From NCBI GenBank assembly GCA_902363595.1, contig CABJAP010000002.1, positions 124,001-188,000 on the forward strand: 64,000 nt of DNA. Direction: 5' to 3'. Position numbers and translations under genes: made by a program. The notes beneath the pieces were generated by a model. That model saw only the letters and a program-made list of their open reading frames with translations, made no database searches and was not told the DNA's origin. How positions within the stretch are numbered: the first letter of the stretch is position 1; the number at the start of each line of letters is the position of its first letter. This DNA is from Clostridia bacterium. Lineage in GTDB: Bacteria > Bacillota > Clostridia > Peptostreptococcales > Anaerovoracaceae. Positions 52,656-61,400 of the stretch are shown here, piece after piece.

Positions 52656-53987
52656 TTGGAATATATCGGAATAGTCGCAGGAAAAAGTGGAGATGCAATT
52701 GTAAAAGAGATCCATAAATGGGACAAAGGGTCTGTGCTAATTTGCGGTAAGGAAAATGAACGTGGAGTAGACCTTGCTAATAAGACGTTTATATGTGATT
52801 TGTCAGATAAAGAAAAAATATGTAACTACTTTAAGAAACAAGCTGTTAGTAAAGTTATATTTGGAACAGGACACATTTTAGCCATTGAACTAGCAGATTT
52901 TTTGTGTAAAAAGGGATTTTTGATAAATATAATTCCAGAAGTATCCAAGTTATGTAACAATAAATATGCACTAAAAAAAGAAGTGAAAAAAATCGGACTG
53001 CTAACACCTGATTTTTTAGAAATTGTAGGTGAGGAGAAGCTAATAGACGATGTAGATAATGTTATTCAAGACATTGGACTGCCTTGTGTGGTTAAATCTA
53101 TAAAAGATATTGTTCCCCCAAAATTGGTTTGGGAGAAGCGAGAGCTAATAGAGATGGGAAAAACCTTATTAAAAAACGAACCCAGTATTATGGTAGAAGA
53201 ATATATTAGTGGTACTGACTGTACTGCAGTGGTGCTTAATGAGAATGGCAATGCCAAATGTATATTCACTATGCCATGGAACAAGGCAGAGGAAGATGAA
53301 CTAGAAGGATTTGAGAAAATATTGCCTAACGAAGACCTTACTGAGTGTCCAATTAATCTAATAAAGCAAGTAGTAGAAAAGCTGATTAATCATGTTAATG
53401 TTTTAGGTGTATCTAGAGTTGATTTTATAGTAAAGGACTTCAAAATCTTTATTCTCGAAATTAATTCGCTTGTTTTTTCCGGAAACTTAGAAGGCTCACA
53501 ATATACTATTAATAATTACAGAAATGGCATTAATCTATCAAAACATATTGTGTCCTCTGCGATGAAAATGTTTTTTAAACAAAAGGAATTAAGCAGAATG
53601 AATGAAACGATAGAATTTATACCTCAAAGTAATAGGTTAATTGGTATTGAGAATCAGGTGAGAATGGATAAAAAATACGCAATTGTCTCAAAAGATAGTA
53701 TTGAGTTGGTACTTTTGAGTGATGGTCAAAAAGCAATATATAGTCCTGAAATGATAGAAAGCATTTACAGGTATCATGGGAATTTTTATCTTAAATTATT
53801 ATTTGAACAATATCTTTTAGATAGACAATCTAACAATTTGGATGAAGGCGATATTAGAATGGTTGTATTATTCATGGGGGTTATAATCGCACAAAATGCA
53901 GACTTTTATAAGAATTCACTTGATGGACACTTAAAGGAACTTTTGGATATTGCACTTGAATTCTTAAATAAAAATGATAAACATTAA
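52656..53987 (+). CDS. ATP-grasp enzyme of the glycan locus
   Basis: This 443-aa protein starts at TTG after AGGGGGT. The N-terminal part is Rossmann-like (IGIVAGKSGDA). The central ATP-grasp fold has LPCVVKSIKDI with an ATP-contacting Lys, VEEYISGTD, VSRVDFIVKD and LEINS with metal-binding residues. The last 130 residues form an extra helical domain. ATP-grasp enzymes join a carboxylate to an amine or thiol, so this gene may attach an amino acid or acyl group to a sugar. Neither substrate can be read from sequence. Confidence 0.75.
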   Translation: MEYIGIVAGKSGDAIVKEIHKWDKGSVLICGKENERGVDLANKTFICDLSDKEKICNYFKKQAVSKVIFGTGHILAIELADFLCKKGFLINIIPEVSKLCNNKYALKKEVKKIGLLTPDFLEIVGEEKLIDDVDNVIQDIGLPCVVKSIKDIVPPKLVWEKRELIEMGKTLLKNEPSIMVEEYISGTDCTAVVLNENGNAKCIFTMPWNKAEEDELEGFEKILPNEDLTECPINLIKQVVEKLINHVNVLGVSRVDFIVKDFKIFILEINSLVFSGNLEGSQYTINNYRNGINLSKHIVSSAMKMFFKQKELSRMNETIEFIPQSNRLIGIENQVRMDKKYAIVSKDSIELVLLSDGQKAIYSPEMIESIYRYHGNFYLKLLFEQYLLDRQSNNLDEGDIRMVVLFMGVIIAQNADFYKNSLDGHLKELLDIALEFLNKNDKH

Positions 53988-54049
53988 TAAACGGCAAATT
54001 TATTAAGCTATAATAATTGATACTTTCTTAAGGTAATGAAAGGGCTAAC

Positions 54050-55459
54050 ATGAAATTGTTGCAAAGCTTCTATATATTAATACTTACCCCTTTTTCCAAA
54101 CTTAAAATCAATCGAACAATAAGACATGTTGTAATTGGAATTTGTTTTGCAGTTCTAATGGCACTGCTACTTATTGCTTATTCTTATAAGCTGTTGGGAT
54201 TTAAGCCTGACTTGTTGAAGCAAAGTTTGGTCGAATGCTTACTCATAATGATAATTATAATTATGAGTATAGAAGGAAAATTAAGCTTAGTGTCTTGGAA
54301 AAATGGGCTAAGCAGGTGCTGGTTTCTTTGTAGTGGCCTTATTATAGCTTCCAGTTTTGATCATGAAGTTGGAGCTGGAATTAGGCCATTAGGGTTTATG
54401 ATGTTTTTTATATTTCCGGCATTATATTTTGTATGGAATAATAGGAATGATTATGAAATACTGTATCAGTTAGCCGCGAAAGGCATATGTATTGTGACAA
54501 CTATTTATTTTATCATTTGTACAATGTTCATTCCATTAAGTACTGCAAACGATTTTGGATATAGATACGTTGGTACTACTACAAATCCAAATTTTATCGG
54601 GATGATTAGCGTTGTTGTAATCATAAGCGCATTGTACTTAATTGCTAATGGAAATAGATATGCAATTCTGTATATGATTTTGGCGGGATATGCCAGCATG
54701 TATACGGTTGCTGCGATATCTCGCACGTCATTACTAATTATTGTAGCGCTTATTTTGGTTTTCTCTATATATTATTTCCGCCAAAAGGTATGTAATGGGA
54801 TAGAACCATTGAAAGTCGTACTGAGATATGTTATTACAATGGCTCTTCTCCTTAATTTTGCTTTAGCAATTCCCATTTCTGCCTATGTTTTTGATATGAA
54901 AGCAATTGATGATAAAGAACAGCGAACACAAGAACAAACGGCAGTAGAAATGCAACCAGAAAAGGAAACGGTTTCAAATGCAAAGGCAAGTGCAGGGTTA
55001 GCATTTAATCGGTTCCAACTTGATGGTTCTGACACAAGAGAGATTTCTTCTGGCAGAACCGTGGTATGGAAGGCATACTTAAAATCAATGAATCTACGTG
55101 GACATAATGGTGAAAAGCTTTTATACATTGAAGAGTATGGTGGAACTGAATGGGCCCATAATACTGCATTAGAATTAGGCTATCGATCAGGTATACTTGT
55201 TGGAATATTATTTTTTATAGTAGAAATTTTCTCCGGTATATATATATTATTATGTTTATTTGGTAAAAAAAGAAATAAATCATATCACTTCTTCACAATG
55301 CTGGCAATAACAGCATTCGGCATATATTCTGTTTTAGAAGTAGCAATATTTCCCTTTGGAACACCTCCAGTATTGTTATACTTTATTTCATTAGCTCCTT
55401 TGTTTAATTGTCGATCAGGTATAAAGCCAATTGAAGGTGATAAAATAATAAGCAACTAA
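54050..55459 (+). CDS. O-antigen ligase/polymerase-like membrane protein
   Basis: This 469-aa polytopic protein has about 12 hydrophobic segments and fits the Wzy/WaaL O-antigen polymerase/ligase class. FGYRYVGTTTNPNFIGMI is a conserved loop, and a large external loop (about residues 285-370) contains WAHNTALELGYRSG. A decayed copy of the C-terminal part lies downstream at 55869-56221. It may polymerize or attach the glycan; the locus thus has two polymerase candidates. Confidence 0.78.
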   Translation: MKLLQSFYILILTPFSKLKINRTIRHVVIGICFAVLMALLLIAYSYKLLGFKPDLLKQSLVECLLIMIIIIMSIEGKLSLVSWKNGLSRCWFLCSGLIIASSFDHEVGAGIRPLGFMMFFIFPALYFVWNNRNDYEILYQLAAKGICIVTTIYFIICTMFIPLSTANDFGYRYVGTTTNPNFIGMISVVVIISALYLIANGNRYAILYMILAGYASMYTVAAISRTSLLIIVALILVFSIYYFRQKVCNGIEPLKVVLRYVITMALLLNFALAIPISAYVFDMKAIDDKEQRTQEQTAVEMQPEKETVSNAKASAGLAFNRFQLDGSDTREISSGRTVVWKAYLKSMNLRGHNGEKLLYIEEYGGTEWAHNTALELGYRSGILVGILFFIVEIFSGIYILLCLFGKKRNKSYHFFTMLAITAFGIYSVLEVAIFPFGTPPVLLYFISLAPLFNCRSGIKPIEGDKIISN

Positions 55460-55499
55460 TGTGGGGTGAATAATAGAAAGTTAATAATGTATGCCAAAA

Positions 55500-55840
55500 A
55501 TAAACTGAGGTGTGAGCAAGAATGGGGGAATTATTTTAGCTGTGAAAAAAATCGTTTATATGCGATGACAAAATCGAGTTGCAAACCACATTTACCAGTT
55601 TATTACATTCTCGTGATTTATGGCCCTCTGGAAACTCTTTTGAAAGCTGATATCAAGGATATTTCTCTCCAAGTCGTTCAACATTCTAAACAACTGCAGC
55701 CAACGGTTGGCGGTGAATTGGAAATTATATACTTAATGTGAAATGTATGGAGCAAGGGCAGTGACAAGTAATGTCTCTACTGATAACTTACTAGAAACTG
55801 CTAATAAGTTAAAGACACCATAAGAAGAGGGAAATGGAAT
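55500..55840 (+). pseudogene. Broken rmlA (glucose-1-phosphate thymidylyltransferase) remnant
   Basis: One frame near 55525 encodes GIILA, matching the RmlA start. A shifted frame then gives YAMTKSSCKPHLPVYY and ETLLKADIKDIS, matching YPMTKILCKPLLPIYD and TTLLQAGIRDIL of the intact rmlA downstream. After an internal loss of about 150 residues, GGELEI and later STDNLLETANKLK match the RmlA end. Frameshifts and internal deletion make it non-functional. Confidence 0.8.
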
Positions 55841-55868
55841 CGGCCCTATTGAAGTAGAGGCAATAGTA

Positions 55869-56221
55869 GTAAATATCTTGCTGCCCATAATGCATATTTA
55901 GAGATTTCATATCGGTCTGGGATTATTGCAGGAATTATGTTTTTAAGTTTTGTCATGATGGCAGTAATAAAAGCGTTATGCTGTTTGTTCGGTCATAGAA
56001 AATATAGAGCATATGATCTGTTTATAATTATGGCTATTGGCGCCTATAGTTTCACCTCTTTGTTTGAATCATTGGTGCATCCATTCTCCAGAAGTGTTGT
56101 CTTTTTATTTTACCTTGCGGTCATTCCTTTTTTGGCAAAACAGCCTAGCATAAAGGAGGACGATGATACAGAAAGAGGATTCTTTGACACTACTAGAAAA
56201 GAAGAGAATAAAACGATATAA
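55869..56221 (+). pseudogene. Remnant C-terminus of a second O-antigen ligase/polymerase
   Basis: The frame from about 55869 encodes AAHNAYLEISYRSGIIAG and continues to 56221. It aligns with the last 110 residues of the intact polymerase (WAHNTALELGYRSGILVG). No start or upstream part exists. The stretch holds two or three hydrophobic segments; only a fragment survives. The 56222-56376 gap after it shows little except a weak promoter. Confidence 0.8.
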
Positions 56222-56314
56222 GATGTTGGGGAATTAAACAAAAAATGACTTTGAAGGACGTGAAGAATTATAGAAGGGCCTGGAGGGATTACACGACTTT
56301 TACAATCATGCCAT

Positions 56315-56343
56315 TATTCAAAAAAGAGTAATATAGCTATACT
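56315..56343 (+). promoter_or_regulatory. Weak candidate promoter for rmlA
   Basis: A good -10 (TATACT, 56338-56343) lies 17 bases after a poor -35 (TATTCA, 56315-56320), about 33 bases before the rmlA start. Confidence 0.3.
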
Positions 56344-56376
56344 TGGAACATTATCAAAACCTGAAGGAGAGTGACT

Positions 56377-57258
56377 ATGAAAGGTATAATTCTTGCGGCG
56401 GGAAAGGGGTCGCGATTGTATCCTATGACGAAGATCCTATGCAAGCCGCTGCTTCCAATATATGATAAGCCAATGATTTATTATCCCCTTACAACATTAT
56501 TGCAGGCAGGAATTCGCGATATACTGATTATCATTCCTCCTGATACAGAAGACTGCTTTTGTGCGTTATTGGGTGACGGACATCAATTGGGTATCCATAT
56601 TGAATATAAAGTACAGCACGTAGCTCGAGGTATTGCAGATGCATTCATCATAGGCGAAGAGTTTATAAATGGACAAGATGTCTGTCTTGCACTCGGCGAC
56701 AATATTTTCTGGCATGAGAATATAAGGCGTGGATTGCAAGATGCCAAACAAGCAGCCGGCGGGGCCACCGTATTCGGATATTGGGTAGAGGACCCCAGGC
56801 CTTTTGGTGTTGTAGAATTCGATGACAAGGGGCGGGCGATTTCGATTGAGGAAAAGCCTTCAAATCCTAAATCGAATTACATAATACCTGGCCTGTACTT
56901 CTATGATAATAAAGTAGTGGAGATGGCTAAAACATTAGAACCTTCCGCTAGGGGCGAACTGGAAATCACAGATATAAACTTAGAATATATGAAACTGGGA
57001 GAATTGCAGGTGGTTACTCTGCCGCAAGATTGCTTCTGGATGGATACAGGAACATCAGATACATTGCTGGATGCTGCTAATCAGGTGAAAGCCTTAAAAC
57101 AAAAAGGACGTCTACTGGGGTACATCGAAATGGAAGCATATGAACAGGGCCTGATTGATGCCGGGCAGCTTACCTATTTACAGGACCAATTAGAGTCTAC
57201 GGAATACGGAAAAACCATAGCAGCCTCGCTGAAATATACAAATGAAAACAATCTATAG
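56377..57258 (+). CDS. rfbA: Glucose-1-phosphate thymidylyltransferase RmlA
   Basis: RmlA makes dTDP-glucose, the precursor of dTDP-rhamnose and related sugars. The 293-aa protein begins KGIILAAGKGSRLYPMTKIL, with the nucleotide-binding G-X-G-T/S-R loop. It has LALGDNIFW, GARRGELEIT-like SARGELEITDIN, and DCFWMDTGTSDTLLDAA. ATG 56377 follows GAAGGAGA; an upstream GTG at 56371 is too close to it. rmlB, rmlC and rmlD are not in this window. A broken rmlA lies upstream at 55.5 kb. Confidence 0.95.
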   Translation: MKGIILAAGKGSRLYPMTKILCKPLLPIYDKPMIYYPLTTLLQAGIRDILIIIPPDTEDCFCALLGDGHQLGIHIEYKVQHVARGIADAFIIGEEFINGQDVCLALGDNIFWHENIRRGLQDAKQAAGGATVFGYWVEDPRPFGVVEFDDKGRAISIEEKPSNPKSNYIIPGLYFYDNKVVEMAKTLEPSARGELEITDINLEYMKLGELQVVTLPQDCFWMDTGTSDTLLDAANQVKALKQKGRLLGYIEMEAYEQGLIDAGQLTYLQDQLESTEYGKTIAASLKYTNENNL

Positions 57259-57269
57259 GGAGATTCCAG

Positions 57270-59972
57270 ATGAATACAACAGAAAAATATTATACATTCT
57301 CAGTCATCATGCCCTTATACAATGTGGAAAATTTCTTTGAAGAAGCGATCGAAAGCGTAATTCAGCAAACCATCGGATTCGAAGAACATATTCAGATCAT
57401 TCTGGTTAACGATGGCAGCCCCGATAATGTTGAAACGATGTGTTTCAAGTATAAAGATCGCTATCCGCAAAACATTGTATATGTCAGAAAAGAAAATGGC
57501 GGTGTATCCAGCGCAAGAAATGAAGGCATCCCTTATGCTTCCGGTAAATATGTAAACTTTTTCGATGCCGATGACAGATGGGCCCTGGATGCCTTTGAAA
57601 AGGTGCTCGATTTCCTTGAAGGAGAGGCTGTTGGGATCAATGCGTTATCCTGCCGTTACTGTTTCTTTGGCAAGAAAGAAGGGTTTACTCACCCCTTAGA
57701 TTTCAAGTATTCAAAGAGACAAATTATTGATATCAATCAAAATCCCGACAATGTTCAAATGGCCGTCAATACTGTGTTTTTCAAGAAAGAGGCGTTAAAA
57801 GACGTTCGATTTGACACCAGATTAAAGGTCTCGGAAGATTCAATCTTTTTTGCCCAGGTTATGCTGGAGCAGGGGAAATATGGTATTCTGCCGGATGCCG
57901 TGTACTATTATCGCAAACGGATGTCTGGCGATTCAGCCATTGATGTGAGTACCAACAACAAATCCTGGTATATGAACACTCCAGAATTTTGTTATAAAGC
58001 AGTTTTTGAGTATTCAAAAGCAAAGTTTGGACAAGTGATCCCTTATGTCCAGCACATGGTCATGTATGATCTCCAATGGCGCTTGAAACCAGCAATGTCA
58101 GAGAAACTTACCTCGGATGAAAAGTGCGGCTATATTCAAGCCTTGACGGATCTTTTACAAGAAATCGAAGATTCGGTAATTACATCACAAAAAAATATCA
58201 ACTTTATTTTCAAGCTCTTTGCGCTCAAGCTGAAATACGGCAGAAATATTGCCCATGAACTGGAGGTACGGGACGGTGCGGCCTGGTTCAAGGATGTAAA
58301 GCTGTTTCAGATTAGCCAAAAGAATAAATTTCAAATCAATCTGCTTTATATAGAGAATGAGACCTTATATTTGGAGGGCCGGACAGAACTGGATGTGCTT
58401 TCGAAAAACTATCAGATTGTTTGCAGCAAGGATAACAAAACCGTTTATCCAGTAGAATTATACCCAATCGCCTATAAAGATGTGAAAGGATTCACCGGCG
58501 AGCGAATCTTCGAAGGAAAGGGGTTTAAAATACAGATTCCTTTGAAGGAAATGAGGGGCGGAGAAAGAGTTGATTTTGCTCTCATCGAGAAAAACGCGAA
58601 ACATGGAAATAAAAGAAAAGAACAGCTGAAGCCGAGCTTTGGACAATTCGCCAAGCTGGAACAGGGTGTTCCGCTATACTATTACAGTGGAGAACATTTG
58701 ATTAAACTGTCCAACGACCAGATCTTGGTTTTAAAGAATTCCTGGAAACGTCGGATGCTGGCTGAAGGAAGACTGGCAAAAGAGCTGATCAAAAAGAAAA
58801 AATATGACATTTTTGGTATACGGATTCGATATCATCTGTCCAAGCTGTTTACAAGGGATCGAATATGGATCTGTTCGGATCGAACCGACATGGCCAGGGA
58901 TAATGGTGAGCATTTATTCCGCTATCTGAATGGGATAGAGATGCCAAAGGAGCGACAGTTCTATTTTGTGCTGGATAAACAGTCTATTGATTTTGATAGA
59001 ATGAATAAAACCGGACCGGTTTTGGAATTGGGAAGTAAAAAATACAAACAAAAATTCCTGCTGGCTGATAAAATCATATCCGCCCATGCGGACCCCTGGG
59101 TGTACAATGCCTTTGGTGACGACAGCAAGTATGTAAAGGACCTGTATAACTTTGATTTTGTTTTCCTGCAGCATGGAATTATTAAAGATGACTTCTCCAG
59201 CTGGCTTCATAAGCAGAATAAAAATATTAAGCTGTTTATCACATCATCCGAGCGTGAGAGAGATTCCATTGCCAATGGAGATTATGGATATGACGAAAAG
59301 ACGGTTGTATTGACTGGTCTGCCTCGATTTGATGCGCTCAATAGTGATCCGAAGAAACAAATTTTGATCTTCCCAACCTGGCGGAAAGAGTTGGCACCGC
59401 CGTTAATACAAGGGTCATCTGAGCGGGAATATTTGAAGAATTTTAAAGAAACGGATTACTATCAGTTTTACAACAGCCTGATCAATGATCCGAGGCTTTT
59501 AGCTGCAATGAAGGAAACGGGCTATCGCGGCCAATTTTATGTACATCCGGCTTTCAAAAAACAAGCCGATGATTTTCAGGGAAATGAACGAATAACAGTT
59601 ATTGCAGAAATTGCGGACTATACAAAAATGTTCAACGAAAACGCTTTATTGGTAACCGATTATTCCAGCGTTTATTTCGATTTTGCTTATATGAAAAAGC
59701 CGGTAGTCCATGCCATGTTCGATTATGAACGATATTATCAGATGCATACCTGCAAGCGAGGGTATTTTGATTATCAAGCCGATGGTTTTGGGCCAATTTG
59801 TTACGATTTGGAATCTACGGTGAAGGCCATTATTGACAGCTTAGAAAGCGGATGCAAGATGGAGCAAATGTATACGGATCGGGTTGATCAGTTCTTTGCC
59901 TGGACGGACAAAAATAATTGTAAACGCGTATACGAAGCAATTTTAGAGAGGGATCGGAATGCTGTTCTCTAG
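57270..59972 (+). CDS. Bifunctional GT2 glycosyltransferase and CDP-glycerol glycerophosphotransferase
   Basis: This 900-aa cytoplasmic or peripheral membrane protein has two catalytic parts. Residues about 10-230 are a GT2 domain (SVIMPLYNVENFFEEAIESV, VSSARNEGI, FDADDRW with the DxD motif). A linker follows. Residues about 530-890 form a TagF/TarF-like CDP-glycerol glycerophosphotransferase (FLQHGIIKDDF, LTGLPRFD and VTDYSSVYFDFAYMKKPV near the end). It probably makes a glycosylated glycerol- or ribitol-phosphate polymer, or adds glycerol phosphate to a glycan. It overlaps the MBOAT gene by 14 bases. Base composition is more balanced than the preceding locus. Confidence 0.9.
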   Translation: MNTTEKYYTFSVIMPLYNVENFFEEAIESVIQQTIGFEEHIQIILVNDGSPDNVETMCFKYKDRYPQNIVYVRKENGGVSSARNEGIPYASGKYVNFFDADDRWALDAFEKVLDFLEGEAVGINALSCRYCFFGKKEGFTHPLDFKYSKRQIIDINQNPDNVQMAVNTVFFKKEALKDVRFDTRLKVSEDSIFFAQVMLEQGKYGILPDAVYYYRKRMSGDSAIDVSTNNKSWYMNTPEFCYKAVFEYSKAKFGQVIPYVQHMVMYDLQWRLKPAMSEKLTSDEKCGYIQALTDLLQEIEDSVITSQKNINFIFKLFALKLKYGRNIAHELEVRDGAAWFKDVKLFQISQKNKFQINLLYIENETLYLEGRTELDVLSKNYQIVCSKDNKTVYPVELYPIAYKDVKGFTGERIFEGKGFKIQIPLKEMRGGERVDFALIEKNAKHGNKRKEQLKPSFGQFAKLEQGVPLYYYSGEHLIKLSNDQILVLKNSWKRRMLAEGRLAKELIKKKKYDIFGIRIRYHLSKLFTRDRIWICSDRTDMARDNGEHLFRYLNGIEMPKERQFYFVLDKQSIDFDRMNKTGPVLELGSKKYKQKFLLADKIISAHADPWVYNAFGDDSKYVKDLYNFDFVFLQHGIIKDDFSSWLHKQNKNIKLFITSSERERDSIANGDYGYDEKTVVLTGLPRFDALNSDPKKQILIFPTWRKELAPPLIQGSSEREYLKNFKETDYYQFYNSLINDPRLLAAMKETGYRGQFYVHPAFKKQADDFQGNERITVIAEIADYTKMFNENALLVTDYSSVYFDFAYMKKPVVHAMFDYERYYQMHTCKRGYFDYQADGFGPICYDLESTVKAIIDSLESGCKMEQMYTDRVDQFFAWTDKNNCKRVYEAILERDRNAVL

Positions 59973-61389
59973 TATCATTTTCATTTTTATGTTTTTGCCG
60001 ATTGTGCTGGTCGGTTACTATATCATATTAAGGAAAGTAAGAATATTGCAAAATATATTCTTATTTTTTGTAAGCTTGTTTTTTTATGCATGGGGCGAAC
60101 CGCGCTTTGTTCTAATAATGATTGGTTCGATTATATTTAACTGGGCGGCCGGACTTATCGTCTCATCTTATAAAGAAGCGGGAAGCTTGACAAAGGCGAA
60201 GTTCGTCATAGCGGCCGATGTTATATTTAATATTGTGATTATTTTTATATTTAAATATTTAATGTTTACAATAGAAAATATTGATCGTCTTTTTAACATT
60301 CAAATTGCCATACCGCAAATAGCATTGCCAATCGGTATCTCCTTTTTTACCTTTCAGGCCATTTCTTATGTAGTAGATGTTTTCCGAGGGAAAGGTGCTG
60401 CGCAGAAAAATATCATCAATGTTGGTTTATATATCTCTTTTTTTCCACAGTTAATTGCTGGGCCTATTGTACGGTATGAAACAGTTGCGGATCAAATTAA
60501 AAACAGAAAAGAGACGTTTGAGGACTTTTCCAAAGGCTGTACCAGATTTATGATTGGCCTGGGGAAAAAAGTGCTGTTATCCAATAGCATGGCAGTTGTG
60601 GCGGACCAGGCTTTTTCTCTGGCTCAGGTAGATTCAGGATTGTCTGTCTCTATGGCTTGGCTGGGTGCAATTGCCTATACGCTACAAATCTTTTTTGACT
60701 TTAGTGGATACTCAGATATGGCAATAGGTTTGGGCAGAATGTTTGGATTTCATTTTCTGGAGAATTTCAATTACCCCTATATCGCTAAATCTGCGACAGA
60801 GTTTTGGCGCAGATGGCACATTTCGCTTGGCTCCTGGTTTCGTGATTATATTTACATTCCTTTAGGCGGAAGCAGAGTCAGTGGGCGGCTCCGGCATATT
60901 TTCAATTTGTTCGTTGTATGGCTGTGTACAGGAATTTGGCACGGAGCAAATTGGACCTTTGTTCTGTGGGGAATGATGTATTTTATTCTTCTGGTTGCAG
61001 AAAAATACTTACCTGTCAACTTTGAAAGCACAGGCAAAATGAAGAATTGTCTCAAGCACGTGTATACAATGTTTTTTGTAATAATTGGATGGGTAATTTT
61101 CCGGGCGGATAATCTACATATGGCATTGGAATACTTAAAAACTATGTTATGTTTTAATGACGCCTCGATTTTGGATGACACTTTTTGGGAGTATTTTCGC
61201 CAATATACTGTGTATCTGGCTGCCGGCGTATTTTTTTCAATACCGGTTAAAAAATACTTTGAGGATAAATGTCGCGTGGGCTGGGTAAAAGACGCCTTCT
61301 GTGCAATTATTATTTTGCTGATCTTTTTAGTATCTGTTTCCTTTATTGTAAAAGGCAGCTATAATCCGTTTATTTATTTCAACTTTTAA
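59959..61389 (+). CDS. MBOAT O-acyltransferase (AlgI/DltB-like)
   Basis: This 476-aa polytopic membrane protein belongs to the MBOAT family, which passes acyl groups across the membrane. It contains the family motif WRRWHISLGSWFRDYIYIPLGG and the active-site His in GIWHGANWTF. About 11 helices are visible. Its neighbour is an AlgJ-like protein, the usual partner for O-acetylating an exported polymer. The start overlaps the end of the TagF-like gene, so the products are probably made together. Confidence 0.92.
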   Translation: MLFSSIIFIFMFLPIVLVGYYIILRKVRILQNIFLFFVSLFFYAWGEPRFVLIMIGSIIFNWAAGLIVSSYKEAGSLTKAKFVIAADVIFNIVIIFIFKYLMFTIENIDRLFNIQIAIPQIALPIGISFFTFQAISYVVDVFRGKGAAQKNIINVGLYISFFPQLIAGPIVRYETVADQIKNRKETFEDFSKGCTRFMIGLGKKVLLSNSMAVVADQAFSLAQVDSGLSVSMAWLGAIAYTLQIFFDFSGYSDMAIGLGRMFGFHFLENFNYPYIAKSATEFWRRWHISLGSWFRDYIYIPLGGSRVSGRLRHIFNLFVVWLCTGIWHGANWTFVLWGMMYFILLVAEKYLPVNFESTGKMKNCLKHVYTMFFVIIGWVIFRADNLHMALEYLKTMLCFNDASILDDTFWEYFRQYTVYLAAGVFFSIPVKKYFEDKCRVGWVKDAFCAIIILLIFLVSVSFIVKGSYNPFIYFNF

Positions 61390-61400
61390 AGAGGTTTAAA

